From assembly GCF_003347605.1 (NCBI RefSeq), contig NZ_QDFZ01000024.1, forward strand, positions 1 through 64,000: DNA of 64,000 nucleotides, read 5' to 3'. Shown here in pieces: positions 1-8,103 of the stretch. Each line of letters begins with the position of its first letter. The stretch's first letter is position 1. A model generated the notes under the pieces. That model had not been told where the DNA came from. It worked only from the letters and a program-made list of their open reading frames with translations, and searched no databases. The translations under genes and the position numbers were made by a program. The stretch comes from Chryseobacterium sp. KLBC 52. Lineage in GTDB: Bacteria; Bacteroidota; Bacteroidia; Flavobacteriales; Weeksellaceae.

Positions 1-63
<63 letters not shown>

Positions 64-74
64 ATATTGGATTG

Positions 75-82
75 CAAAGGTA
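75..82 (-). promoter_or_regulatory. -7 box (TACCTTTG) for the tRNA
   Basis: On the minus strand TACCTTTG matches the Bacteroidota -7 consensus TAnnTTTG and ends 11 bp before the first tRNA base, which is suitable spacing. No convincing -33 TTG was seen. Confidence 0.6.
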
Positions 83-152
83 CGAATATTTTTTACAAAT
101 CCTAATTTTTCTTTTAAATAAAGGACTTTTATGAAAACTATTTTATTATTTG

Positions 153-160
153 TATCTTTG
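153..160 (+). promoter_or_regulatory. -7 box (TATCTTTG) of the YciO-family gene
   Basis: TATCTTTG matches TAnnTTTG and ends only 4 bp before the ATG at 165. Transcription would start at or next to the start codon, so the mRNA may be leaderless. No clear -33 element is visible. Confidence 0.55.
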
Positions 161-164
161 TTTT

Positions 165-776
165 ATGGCAAAAATATTAAAAATTTATCCGGACAACCCA
201 CAGGAAAATCTTGTGAATGAGGTTATTAAAACTTTAAACAACGGCGGGCTGATTATCTATCCTTCTGATACGATTTATGCTTTAGGCTGTAATATTTTTG
301 ATATAAAAGCCATGGAAAAGCTGGCTCAGCTCAAAAAAATGAAGCTTGAGAAGTCAAAATTCTCAATTATCTGTAATGATCTCAGCCATCTTTCAGACTT
401 TACAAGACCTATCGATACCTCCGTTTTCAGATTTCTGAAAAGTCATCTTCCCGGACCGTTTACTTTCATTCTCGAAGCCAATAAAAGTTTACCTTTAGCT
501 TATAAAGGGCATAAAACTATTGGTATCCGTGTTCCTGACCATCCAATTCCACAACTTATTGTTGAAAAACTGGGTCACCCGATTGCATCTACTTCTATTA
601 AAGATGATGATGAAATTATCGAATATTCTACCGATCCTGAACTTATTGCAGAAAAATATGATCACCTGGTAGATATTGTGATTGATTCAGGATATGGGGA
701 TAATGTGGCTTCCACCATTGTAGACCTTACTTCAGGAGAACCGGAGATTATCCGCCAGGGAAAAGGAATCGTTTAA
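165..776 (+). CDS. yciO: Sua5/YciO/YrdC-family protein, YciO-like
   Basis: 203-residue single-domain YrdC-fold protein. An N-terminal YPDNPQ, the PSDTIYALG nucleotide-binding strand (about residues 33-41), PGPFTFIL, TIGIRVP and STS are all arranged as in E. coli YciO, which it resembles more than the threonylcarbamoyl-AMP synthases TsaC/Sua5. Family members bind ATP and RNA; a role in the t6A37 tRNA pathway is possible but not proven for the YciO branch. I chose the ATG at 165 (MAKILKIYP) because the longer frame starts with TTG inside the -7 box. It is followed after 36 bp, which contain a dispersed repeat, by the CPBP gene. Confidence 0.85.
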   Translation: MAKILKIYPDNPQENLVNEVIKTLNNGGLIIYPSDTIYALGCNIFDIKAMEKLAQLKKMKLEKSKFSIICNDLSHLSDFTRPIDTSVFRFLKSHLPGPFTFILEANKSLPLAYKGHKTIGIRVPDHPIPQLIVEKLGHPIASTSIKDDDEIIEYSTDPELIAEKYDHLVDIVIDSGYGDNVASTIVDLTSGEPEIIRQGKGIV

Positions 777-801
777 TTCAAAGTTTAAAGTTCAAGGTTT
801 A
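777..801 (+). repeat. Dispersed 25-bp repeat, copy A
   Basis: TTCAAAGTTTAA followed by AGTTCAAGGTTTA lies directly after the YciO stop codon. It matches 24 of 25 bases with a stretch inside prmC (2610-2634), and a version lacking 7 bp lies before ychF (26279-26298). Confidence 0.7.
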
Positions 802-812
802 GGTATTGGATT

Positions 813-1514
813 ATGAGTCTTACCGGGAAATATGCTGTAGGAATTTTACTCACTTTTGTTATTTTAGCTGCAGCGATGCTGTACTCTTTTCCTGCTGTTA
901 CCGCATTAACAGGAGTAAAAGGAATCACAGTAACCAATTTTTTCCTCAGTAGAATTATACTATGGATCATTCTTATCATTGTATTTCTATACAGTTTCTG
1001 TATTGAGAAAAGCGTTTTTTTCTTAAAAGAAGAGAAAAAATATTCAGCTGCATTTTATATCAAAGCTGTACTGAGCTTATATTTTATCTGTTTGATTGGC
1101 GGAGGGATTCTGAATGCTGTCATCCTGTTTTTTATAGAGGAAAAAATAAGCACTAAACTTCTCAACCTTGTCCCCATTTTTAGAAATAACTATTTTTTAG
1201 TTATTTTTACATGCCTTACAGCTGCTATTGTAGAGGAATTCCTGATGCGGGGCTATGTACAGTCCAGGCTTGAAAAAATCTACAACAACCCCACCGTTGC
1301 AATTGTTATTTCATCGGTCTTATTTGGAATTTTGCATAGTACTTACGGTACCATAAGCCAGGTTCTCGGACCTTTCTTTATCGGAATCGTATTTGCTGTA
1401 TTTTATAAACGTTATTCAAATATTAAAGTTCTGATCATCTGTCATTTTATGATTGATTTTATTGCCATGATGATGATGAATTTTATTGATATTAAACACT
1501 TATCTGTATTTTAA
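813..1514 (+). CDS. CPBP-family intramembrane metalloprotease
   Basis: 233-residue, very hydrophobic protein with about six to seven membrane segments. The CPBP/Abi (CAAX protease and bacteriocin-processing) motifs are present in order: EEFLMRG (Glu141, Glu142, Arg146), FGILHS (His175) and HFMIDF (His211, Asp215). These are the presumed metal and catalytic residues. In bacteria the family includes proteases that process peptides or confer bacteriocin self-immunity; the substrate here is unknown. The gene ends 4 bp before the yaaA start and probably shares its transcript. Confidence 0.85.
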   Translation: MSLTGKYAVGILLTFVILAAAMLYSFPAVTALTGVKGITVTNFFLSRIILWIILIIVFLYSFCIEKSVFFLKEEKKYSAAFYIKAVLSLYFICLIGGGILNAVILFFIEEKISTKLLNLVPIFRNNYFLVIFTCLTAAIVEEFLMRGYVQSRLEKIYNNPTVAIVISSVLFGILHSTYGTISQVLGPFFIGIVFAVFYKRYSNIKVLIICHFMIDFIAMMMMNFIDIKHLSVF

Positions 1515-1518
1515 CATT

Positions 1519-2277
1519 ATGAAAATTATAACATCTCCTGCCAAATTAATGAACGTGGAAAATTCAACAGATCTGTTGAAATCTTCTACTCCAAGATTCA
1601 TTGAAGAAGCAGCATTGATACAATCTTATTTAAAAGAAAAATCGCCAAAATATCTTTCCGAGCTGATGGAAATATCCCCTAAGCTTGCTGATGAAAACTG
1701 GGAAAGAAATCAAAAATGGAAATCCAAACCTACAGCGAAAGAATCTGCTCCCGCAATGTTTGCCTTTACAGGAGAGGTTTACAGAGGACTGGATGCCAAA
1801 ACACTGGATAAAAATGCTGTAGATTACCTGCAGAAAAACTACAGAATGCTTTCAGGACTTTACGGTTTACTGAAACCCTCTGATAAAGTGATGCTTTACA
1901 GGCTGGAAATGGGTCGTCCTTTTGAATTTGAGCAATACAAAAACCTGTATGAATTCTGGAGAGAAAAGATTACGGAGCAATTGAATTCTGAGATGAAAAA
2001 AGGAGAAATCCTGCTTCACCTTGCCAGCAATGAGTATGGGAAAGTAATTGACAGAAAGAAACTGAACCATACCGTAATTGATTTTGATTTCTATGAATTA
2101 AAAGACGGAAAACTGAAGACTATTGTTGTGTATACCAAACATGCCAGAGGCCTTGTGGTGAGATTCTGTGCAGAAACCAACGCTAAAACCCTGGAGGATG
2201 TAAAAGCATTCAACTATGAAGGATACAGAATTGATGAAGAGAAGTCTACGGATACAAAACTGGTTTTTACAAGATAA
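1519..2277 (+). CDS. yaaA: Peroxide stress protein YaaA (UPF0246)
   Basis: 252-residue protein starting MKIITSPAKLMN, the hallmark N-terminus of the YaaA/DUF328 family. E. coli YaaA binds DNA and lowers intracellular iron during peroxide stress. A longer frame exists upstream but overlaps the CPBP gene; the ATG at 1519 gives the canonical N-terminus. The stop codon directly abuts the prmC ATG, suggesting translational coupling. Confidence 0.93.
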   Translation: MKIITSPAKLMNVENSTDLLKSSTPRFIEEAALIQSYLKEKSPKYLSELMEISPKLADENWERNQKWKSKPTAKESAPAMFAFTGEVYRGLDAKTLDKNAVDYLQKNYRMLSGLYGLLKPSDKVMLYRLEMGRPFEFEQYKNLYEFWREKITEQLNSEMKKGEILLHLASNEYGKVIDRKKLNHTVIDFDFYELKDGKLKTIVVYTKHARGLVVRFCAETNAKTLEDVKAFNYEGYRIDEEKSTDTKLVFTR

Positions 2278-3126
2278 ATGACAATTTCAGCATTTAAAAA
2301 ATATTTCAGGACAGAGCTTTCCGACCTTTATACAGAGTCGGAAAGTATGTTTTTATCGTCTTTATTCATTCAGCAGATCGTAGGTTTTGATCCGTTTCAG
2401 CAGAGAAGGTTCTCTGAGCAGGAACTTCTGATTGATGATGAAGAAAAACTTGATCATCTTGTTTCGGAACTTAAAACCGGACGGCCTTATCAGCAGATAT
2501 TGGGTGAAACAGAATTTTACGGAATGAAATTCTTTGTGGATGAAAATGTTCTGATTCCCCGCCCAGAAACGGAAGAACTGCTGGAGATGGCCATCAGGGA
2601 GATTAAAGATTCAAAGTTTAATGTTCAAGGTTTAAAGATTTTGGATATAGGAACCGGAAGCGGGATTATTCCTCTGGTTTTAAAGAAACATTTCCCGGAA
2701 GCGGAAGTTTCATCCATTGATTTTTCCGAAAAAGCTTTGAAAACAGCCAAAAAAAATGCAGAATATCATCAATTGAAGATCCAATTCATCCATGCTGATT
2801 ATCTCAATATTGAACTGGCTGAAAACTATGATATCATCATTTCAAATCCGCCTTACATAGGAATTGAAGAAGAGATTGAAATTGCAGATTCCGTGAAAGA
2901 ATTTGAACCTAAAATGGCTCTCTTCTCTCCTACTTCAGATGCCTTAATCTTTTACAGAAAAATTGCGGAAGATGCCAAAAAGAATCTGAAAGAAGGAGGA
3001 CTGCTGTTTTTAGAAATCAATCAGAAACTGGGTCCTGAAACGCTGGAATTATATCTGGATTTTTCTAACGCTCAATTATTAAAGGATTTATCTGAAAACG
3101 ATAGATTCATTTATGGAAAGAAATAA
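2278..3126 (+). CDS. prmC: Release factor glutamine N5-methyltransferase PrmC
   Basis: 282-residue SAM-dependent methyltransferase that methylates the GGQ glutamine of release factors RF1 and RF2. Visible signatures are IPRPETEE (93-100), SAM motif I LDIGTGSG (122-129) and the catalytic NPPY (190-193). The linker between the RPETE motif and SAM motif I is about 22 residues, against about 17 in E. coli. Residues 111-118 (DSKFNVQG) of this linker are encoded by a copy of the 25-bp dispersed repeat. The gene abuts yaaA with no spacer. Confidence 0.93.
   Translation: MTISAFKKYFRTELSDLYTESESMFLSSLFIQQIVGFDPFQQRRFSEQELLIDDEEKLDHLVSELKTGRPYQQILGETEFYGMKFFVDENVLIPRPETEELLEMAIREIKDSKFNVQGLKILDIGTGSGIIPLVLKKHFPEAEVSSIDFSEKALKTAKKNAEYHQLKIQFIHADYLNIELAENYDIIISNPPYIGIEEEIEIADSVKEFEPKMALFSPTSDALIFYRKIAEDAKKNLKEGGLLFLEINQKLGPETLELYLDFSNAQLLKDLSENDRFIYGKK
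2610..2634 (+). repeat. Dispersed 25-bp repeat, copy B, inside prmC
   Basis: This copy differs from copy A (777-801) by one base in 25 and lies in frame within prmC, encoding part of the linker just before SAM motif I. Confidence 0.7.
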
Positions 3127-3141
3127 ATAATTACCCATACC

Positions 3142-3501
3142 ATGTTCATCAAATCACACGAAATCAACACTATAAAAATTGCAGAAATTATTTCTGAAGA
3201 CATCATTATCCGGTCTGCACAGGACGGACTGGATCTTATGGGGAATATCTATTATGAAGGGTTTGATAAAGTTATTCTTCATGAAAAAAACATCACCTCT
3301 GAATTCTTTGATTTAAAAACAAAAATGGCCGGAGAGATTCTTCAAAAGTTCTCAAACTATCGTATAGGATTAGCTATTGTAGGTGATTTCAGTAAATATG
3401 AAAGTAAGAGCATGAAGGATTTTATTTTTGAAAGCAATAAAACAAAACATGTCAATTTTGTAGGCACTCTGAATGATGCATTGAATAATTTTTCAAAATA
3501 G
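3142..3501 (+). CDS. DUF4180 domain protein
   Basis: 119-residue protein resembling the DUF4180 family throughout its length, including a central FDKVILHEKNI stretch and a C-terminal NFVGTLNDAL. No signal peptide or membrane segment is visible, so it is presumably cytoplasmic. Its function is unknown. It follows prmC by 15 bp on the same strand and probably closes this operon. Confidence 0.75.
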   Translation: MFIKSHEINTIKIAEIISEDIIIRSAQDGLDLMGNIYYEGFDKVILHEKNITSEFFDLKTKMAGEILQKFSNYRIGLAIVGDFSKYESKSMKDFIFESNKTKHVNFVGTLNDALNNFSK

Positions 3502-4033
3502 TCTCTTTTTCAACCCTTTATATTAAAAAGAATAATATTTTCTTTTATTTTAAAATTTCTACACGTCAACAGCATCTTTTTTTTAAGATTTCTTAATAGA
3601 ATGGAAAGATTTGCATAATAAAAACAATCTTACTGATTTATAAATTATGTAAAAATTTAAACCAAAATATGTTAATTATTAACAAAAGTTTAGAATTAAT
3701 TCTATAAACACAAACACCTGAATATTTCTTTGTATATTTGCAAAAAACACGAGGGAATATGAATCTTACTTATTTAAGAGCTTATACGGCTACATAATCA
3801 ATTTATTTTTTCGACCGACTGCCCAGGTAGGCATAAGATATTTCTTTATAAATATCCTGGCTGTATCTGTTGATGAGCTTTTGAACAAAAGGTCTCATTG
3901 GGCTATTATTTGAACACAACAATTCATTGTTTTAATGAATTTGTCAGTGGTAACTATTGCCTTTGTAGAATTAAGCCTGCAACCATTCTTTTCTAAAAAA
4001 ACATACACACAGATAAAAAATTATTAAGACATC
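3502..4033 (+). other. 532-bp gene-free stretch: promoter plus structured leader of the lectin unit
   Basis: The first 230 bp are very AT-rich and featureless. A TATATTTG -7 box lies at 3733-3740. About 290 bp of probable leader follow, starting with a 12-codon reading frame at 3760-3798 (MNLTYLRAYTAT). There are two hairpins: CAGG/CCTG enclosing an inner ATATTT/AAATAT stem near 3823-3863, and CAATTCATT/AATGAATTTG at 3920-3943. A cis-regulatory leader is inference. Confidence 0.45.
3733..3740 (+). promoter_or_regulatory. -7 box (TATATTTG) upstream of the lectin unit
   Basis: Exact match to TAnnTTTG, 294 bp ahead of the first gene of the unit. No TTG at normal spacing upstream. Confidence 0.5.
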
Positions 4034-4606
4034 ATGATTAAAAAATTATTTCTACCAATCGTTTTAGCTAGCTCGTTTACTTTCGCTCAAGTTGGGATTA
4101 ACATATCCACACCTGATCAAAGTGCGATTCTGGATGTTTACAGCCCCAATAAAGGAATGCTTATACCCAGGTTGACCACAGCCAAAAGAGATGCAATTGC
4201 GAATCCGGCCAACTCACTTCTGATCTATGATACCGACAAAAAATGTCTGAGTCAGAATATCGGAACTCCTACCAAACCTGATTGGCTTTGTATTAGCAAT
4301 AATGCAGTAAAAATGTTTTATATGCCTAGTGTTTCTTTTGACACTTCCACCACAGCCACTGGACGAACCAAAGATTTATATACTTTGTATAAAACCCAAT
4401 TTGGCTCTCCAAAAGCAAAGAGTACCAGTGCTCCCGCTTCAATTCCTTTTTTCCCGTCCAGTAAAGATCTTTACTATTATGTAACGGATGCTGATCCTAA
4501 TGTATTCAGTAATATTTCTATTTCTGATGACGGGGTAATGACTTATGATGTAAAAGCTGCAGCAACGGACTGTTCTTTTATCAATATTGTTTTCGTTGTT
4601 AAATAA
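4034..4606 (+). CDS. Secreted QVGIN-type protein of unknown function
   Basis: 190-residue protein with a signal peptide ending near SSFTFAQ, followed by the VGIN-STP-AILDV-GMLIPRLT pattern common in secreted Chryseobacterium proteins and reminiscent of phage tail-fibre head segments. The C-terminal half (about 95-190) holds a Ser/Thr-rich stretch and a domain I do not recognise. The gene is followed by the lectin-like gene after 7 bp, so the two are probably co-transcribed and both products exported. Function is not known; surface attachment is inference from the partner. Confidence 0.6.
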   Translation: MIKKLFLPIVLASSFTFAQVGINISTPDQSAILDVYSPNKGMLIPRLTTAKRDAIANPANSLLIYDTDKKCLSQNIGTPTKPDWLCISNNAVKMFYMPSVSFDTSTTATGRTKDLYTLYKTQFGSPKAKSTSAPASIPFFPSSKDLYYYVTDADPNVFSNISISDDGVMTYDVKAAATDCSFINIVFVVK

Positions 4607-4613
4607 TTGAGTG

Positions 4614-6155
4614 ATGATAAAAAGCAGCTCAATTTTACGATATAAAAGATTACTGTTTGCATTTCCCTTGTTTATTTTTTCTCAAAGCATTCATGCACAG
4701 AACGAACAGGGAACCGGATATCCGTATTTTGTAAACTTTACTCAGGGATTGCAGCCCCAGGAAGCTTATAAGGTAGCTACCAGCGGTGTTCAGAACGATG
4801 CAACCTTTACCACAGATGGACTAAGGCTGACCCGAAGTGTCAATAATATTTCAGGAGGAGTAATACTTGCCGATAAAATTTTCAAAAGTGACCAGGGAAT
4901 CAAGTTCGAGTTTGAATTCGCGATTTATGGTGGAAATACTAACGGAGGAGACGGAATTTCTATATTCCTGGTTGATGGATCTATCCCTAAAAACCAGCTT
5001 AATCTCGGATATTTTGGTGGAGGATTAGGATATAGCTTTGTACGCGGAGGAGAATCTACGGAAGGACTGAGAGGAGCCTATCTGGGAATAGGTCTGGATG
5101 AATTCGGAAATTTTAAAACAAGTTTTAACCAGGGTGAAAGGGTTAGAAATGGGATATTTGGAGTAGGCCTAGCCGATGGGCGAAGCAATGTTTCTTTAAG
5201 AGGAAAGCGTGGAAACCAATATCTGTCTTCAGCTGAGCCTGCAGGATATAATGGCTATCCATTGCTTTACAGCATAGCGACCAATGCATCACCTTCCAGC
5301 AGTAACAGATCTGCTTATCTGGATGCGGCAACAGGAAAGTATATTGGCATTAAAAATACGACTCTTCAGCAATTCAGCATTGAAAGTGGCGGAACAACAA
5401 TTCCTCAAAATGAAAATGATGCAAGGTTCCGTAAAGCATACATTACATTAGTTCCCAATCCTGCCGGCGGTTACAATATAACCCTGGAAATACAGCACGG
5501 AACGGTAAAAGAAAAAGTGATTGATAATTATTACTATCCTACTTCTCTGAAATATACAGAGACTACCATCTCCAACAGTACGGTAAGAACTCTGGATACA
5601 TCAGCACCTTCTACTTTCAGAATTGGATTTGCCGCTTCTACCGGAGCTGCCAAAAATATCCATTTATTGAAAAACTTAGGGGTTACAAGACCTTATGCTG
5701 CTGAAGTAACGGATGATTTGTTTGCAGGCTGCCCGGGGATAAAGTCAATCTACTACCCTTTGCTTAATGATGCGGCTTATTCGTCAGCAAGTGGACAAAA
5801 CCCGCCAACACTTTCGTATAACAACCTTGATTTTAATTCGTTCCGTTTTCTGGATAACAACGGAGCTGTGATTCCGAATATCACAGGAGGTGTTTATACC
5901 AACAGCCAGGGAACATGGACCTATTTTCCCGCTACCGGGGCGCTTTCTTTCAAACCTGCAATGGGATTCACAGGAGTAGCCCAGGTTCAGTATGATATTA
6001 AAGGAGGCGGAAGCAATGGTACTGAAGCGCCTTACAACAAGGAAGAATACAGATCATTGCCGGCATTGGTACAGGTTAATATTTCAAGTACTAATAACTG
6101 TAGCAAAACCTGCGTTATTTCCAATAAAAATGTAACTCAGAAAATCACAAGATAA
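4614..6155 (+). CDS. Secreted L-type lectin-like protein with CshA-like C-terminal repeat
   Basis: 513 residues (a GTG one codon upstream at 4611 is possible). A signal peptide ends near SQSIHAQ. Residues about 35-350 look like a legume/L-type lectin jelly roll, with GGDGISIFLVDG and GAYLGIGLDEFGNF as the conserved sugar- and metal-site strands. Residues about 370-490 contain GTWTYFPATGALSFKP, which resembles CshA-type or bacterial-Ig surface repeats. Together they suggest a cell-surface or extracellular adhesin. No type IX secretion C-terminal domain is evident. It is the second gene of a two-gene unit ending in the terminator at 6162-6187. Confidence 0.7.
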   Translation: MIKSSSILRYKRLLFAFPLFIFSQSIHAQNEQGTGYPYFVNFTQGLQPQEAYKVATSGVQNDATFTTDGLRLTRSVNNISGGVILADKIFKSDQGIKFEFEFAIYGGNTNGGDGISIFLVDGSIPKNQLNLGYFGGGLGYSFVRGGESTEGLRGAYLGIGLDEFGNFKTSFNQGERVRNGIFGVGLADGRSNVSLRGKRGNQYLSSAEPAGYNGYPLLYSIATNASPSSSNRSAYLDAATGKYIGIKNTTLQQFSIESGGTTIPQNENDARFRKAYITLVPNPAGGYNITLEIQHGTVKEKVIDNYYYPTSLKYTETTISNSTVRTLDTSAPSTFRIGFAASTGAAKNIHLLKNLGVTRPYAAEVTDDLFAGCPGIKSIYYPLLNDAAYSSASGQNPPTLSYNNLDFNSFRFLDNNGAVIPNITGGVYTNSQGTWTYFPATGALSFKPAMGFTGVAQVQYDIKGGGSNGTEAPYNKEEYRSLPALVQVNISSTNNCSKTCVISNKNVTQKITR

Positions 6156-6161
6156 TTTGAT

Positions 6162-6187
6162 AAAACCAGCTTTTAGGAGCTGGTTTT
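6162..6187. terminator. Bidirectional terminator between convergent genes
   Basis: AAAACCAGCT and AGCTGGTTTT form a 10-bp stem with T-runs on both strands. The stop codon of the minus-strand epimerase gene (6173-6175) lies inside the hairpin. Confidence 0.85.
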
Positions 6188-7162
6188 TTTATTCCCAACA
6201 GGATTTTCAATAAAATACTGAACAGCCTCTTCGATCGCTTTATCAATCGGCTGGTATTGAGCTCCCAACTCCTCTATTGATTTCTGATGAGAATAATAAT
6301 TATTAATCTGAAGGGCTTTCATATTGGCAGAACTCAGATCCGTTTTAATTTTTAATTTTCTTAAACCATCACCTATTAATCCAAGGAAACTCAAAAGTTT
6401 GTTGGGAATAGGGATCATAATTGGGTTTTGCCTGGTAATCCGGTTTACTTTCTTAAAAAACTCTATGTAGCTTAAGTTTTCATTCGCTAGAAGATATTTT
6501 TCTCCATTCTTTCCTTTTTCAACAACCTTTGCTATTCCTTTGGCTGCATCTTCCACATGTACAAAATTCTTCCCTCCTTTCGGATAGAAAACCAGTTTCT
6601 TTTTCCAGGCCCAGAAGATGATTTTTCCGGAACTTGGCTTGCTGTCATATGCTCCGATCATAAAGGTGGGATTAACAATGATAACGTCCGTATTCTTACC
6701 GTTTTTTAAAAGATAGTCTTCAGCGGCCAGCTTACTTTGCGCATAGAATGAATGGGTGAAAGGATAAAGCTGTGGTGCTTTTTCACTTCCCCAAAAGGCT
6801 GTAGTTCCAAATCCTAAGGTATTGGCTGTACTTACAAATAAAAACTTCTTTACACCCATCAATTCTGCCTGGGTAAACAGATTCACAACTACTTCGTAAT
6901 TCACTTTTCTGTATTCATCATAACGGATGAGATTCTGGCGTGTTTCCGCAGCAATATGAATGATACAGTCAATATTGATAAGATGTACTGAGATATCGGA
7001 TGAAAGGTCTGCTTCCACAAGCTTCAGATTTTTGTTTTCTTCGCCCAGCCAGCTGCTTTTCTGGCGCACCAGAGCAATAACAGAATAATCATTTTGTAAT
7101 AATTTAAGGATAACATTAGTTCCCAGAAGCCCTGTTGCTCCGGTTACACACACTTTTTTCAT
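6173..7162 (-). CDS. NAD-dependent epimerase/dehydratase (extended SDR)
   Basis: 329-residue extended short-chain dehydrogenase. The Rossmann motif GATGLLG is at residues 8-14, with STANT near 111 and the catalytic pair Tyr140/Lys144 (YAQSK). The overall pattern resembles dihydroflavonol-4-reductase or 3-beta-hydroxysteroid-type enzymes acting on aldehyde or keto groups; the substrate cannot be told. Its ATG overlaps the stop of the upstream SDR gene by 4 bp, so the two oxidoreductases form a coupled operon and may act in sequence. Confidence 0.8.
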   Translation of the reverse strand: MKKVCVTGATGLLGTNVILKLLQNDYSVIALVRQKSSWLGEENKNLKLVEADLSSDISVHLINIDCIIHIAAETRQNLIRYDEYRKVNYEVVVNLFTQAELMGVKKFLFVSTANTLGFGTTAFWGSEKAPQLYPFTHSFYAQSKLAAEDYLLKNGKNTDVIIVNPTFMIGAYDSKPSSGKIIFWAWKKKLVFYPKGGKNFVHVEDAAKGIAKVVEKGKNGEKYLLANENLSYIEFFKKVNRITRQNPIMIPIPNKLLSFLGLIGDGLRKLKIKTDLSSANMKALQINNYYSHQKSIEELGAQYQPIDKAIEEAVQYFIENPVGNKKTSS

Positions 7163-7944
7163 GCTTCGATTTCTCTTTTTATAGCCTGGGTCATTAAGGG
7201 CAGTTTAATCCATATGGGTACAATTTTCATCACCAGCCAGCTGATTGGGTTCACCATAATAACGGAATCTTTTTTAAACAATTGCCGGATGCAGTAGGAA
7301 GCCACTTTGTCAGGATTTAAAAGGGTTAATCTTCCCATAAAACCTTGTTTTTCTATTCTTTCACAAACATCCTTATTGGTTTTCATGGCTCCCGGATTCA
7401 CAACACTTACAAAAACATTGGTATCTTTCAGTTCTTCATACAGTCCTCTTGAAAATGAATGAATAAAGCTTTTAGAAGCTGGATATACCGTTTTAAAACC
7501 GATGGGTGAAAAGGCTGCCATACTTGAAACATTCAGGATATAGGCTTTGGGTTGTTTCAAAAGGTTGGGAAGCAACTGATGGGTAATCAGTGAAGTGGCT
7601 GCGACATTCACCTGTAAAATGGTGTTGATATAATCCGAAGAAGCTTCCGTAAATTTCTTTGTTCCGCCAAGTCCTGCATTATTAATCAGAATATGAATAT
7701 TAAAAGAACTGTTGAGCCATTCTGTAAGTTTCATTACATTTTCATGCACTGAAAGATCTGTTTCGTAGTAATGAACTTTTACTTCATACACCCTTTTGAG
7801 ATATTCAGAAAATTCTTTGAGATTCTGGTCAGGAAGGCTTATAAGGATGACATTGATTTTTTGTTTCGCCAGATGTTCAGCGAATGATTTTCCGAGTCCC
7901 TGACTGGCTCCCGTGACAACAGCATATGATTCTTGGGTATCCAT
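7159..7944 (-). CDS. SDR-family NAD(P)-dependent oxidoreductase
   Basis: 261-residue classical SDR with TGASQGLG (11-18), NNAG (88-91), Ser140 and the catalytic YPASK (Tyr154, Lys158). A hydrophobic stretch in the last 40 residues could associate with membranes. It overlaps the next gene by 4 bp. A TAGTTTTG promoter box lies 20 bp upstream. The substrate is unknown; the fold and active site are clear. Confidence 0.85.
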   Translation of the reverse strand: MDTQESYAVVTGASQGLGKSFAEHLAKQKINVILISLPDQNLKEFSEYLKRVYEVKVHYYETDLSVHENVMKLTEWLNSSFNIHILINNAGLGGTKKFTEASSDYINTILQVNVAATSLITHQLLPNLLKQPKAYILNVSSMAAFSPIGFKTVYPASKSFIHSFSRGLYEELKDTNVFVSVVNPGAMKTNKDVCERIEKQGFMGRLTLLNPDKVASYCIRQLFKKDSVIMVNPISWLVMKIVPIWIKLPLMTQAIKREIEA

Positions 7945-7963
7945 AAGTTTACATTTTAGGGTA

Positions 7964-7971
7964 CAAAACTA
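7964..7971 (-). promoter_or_regulatory. -7 box (TAGTTTTG) of the SDR/epimerase operon
   Basis: Minus-strand match to TAnnTTTG, 19 bp ahead of the ATG at 7944. Confidence 0.5.
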
Positions 7972-8103
7972 TGGTGAAAGGTAAGCTTAAATGTTCCGGA
8001 TTATCTGACCGAACCGATTTTAACTCACAAAATCAAAAACAATCAAGCAACTACAAATCAATCGATTAGAAACATAAAAAAGTAAAAGTTTATAAACCGG
8101 AAC

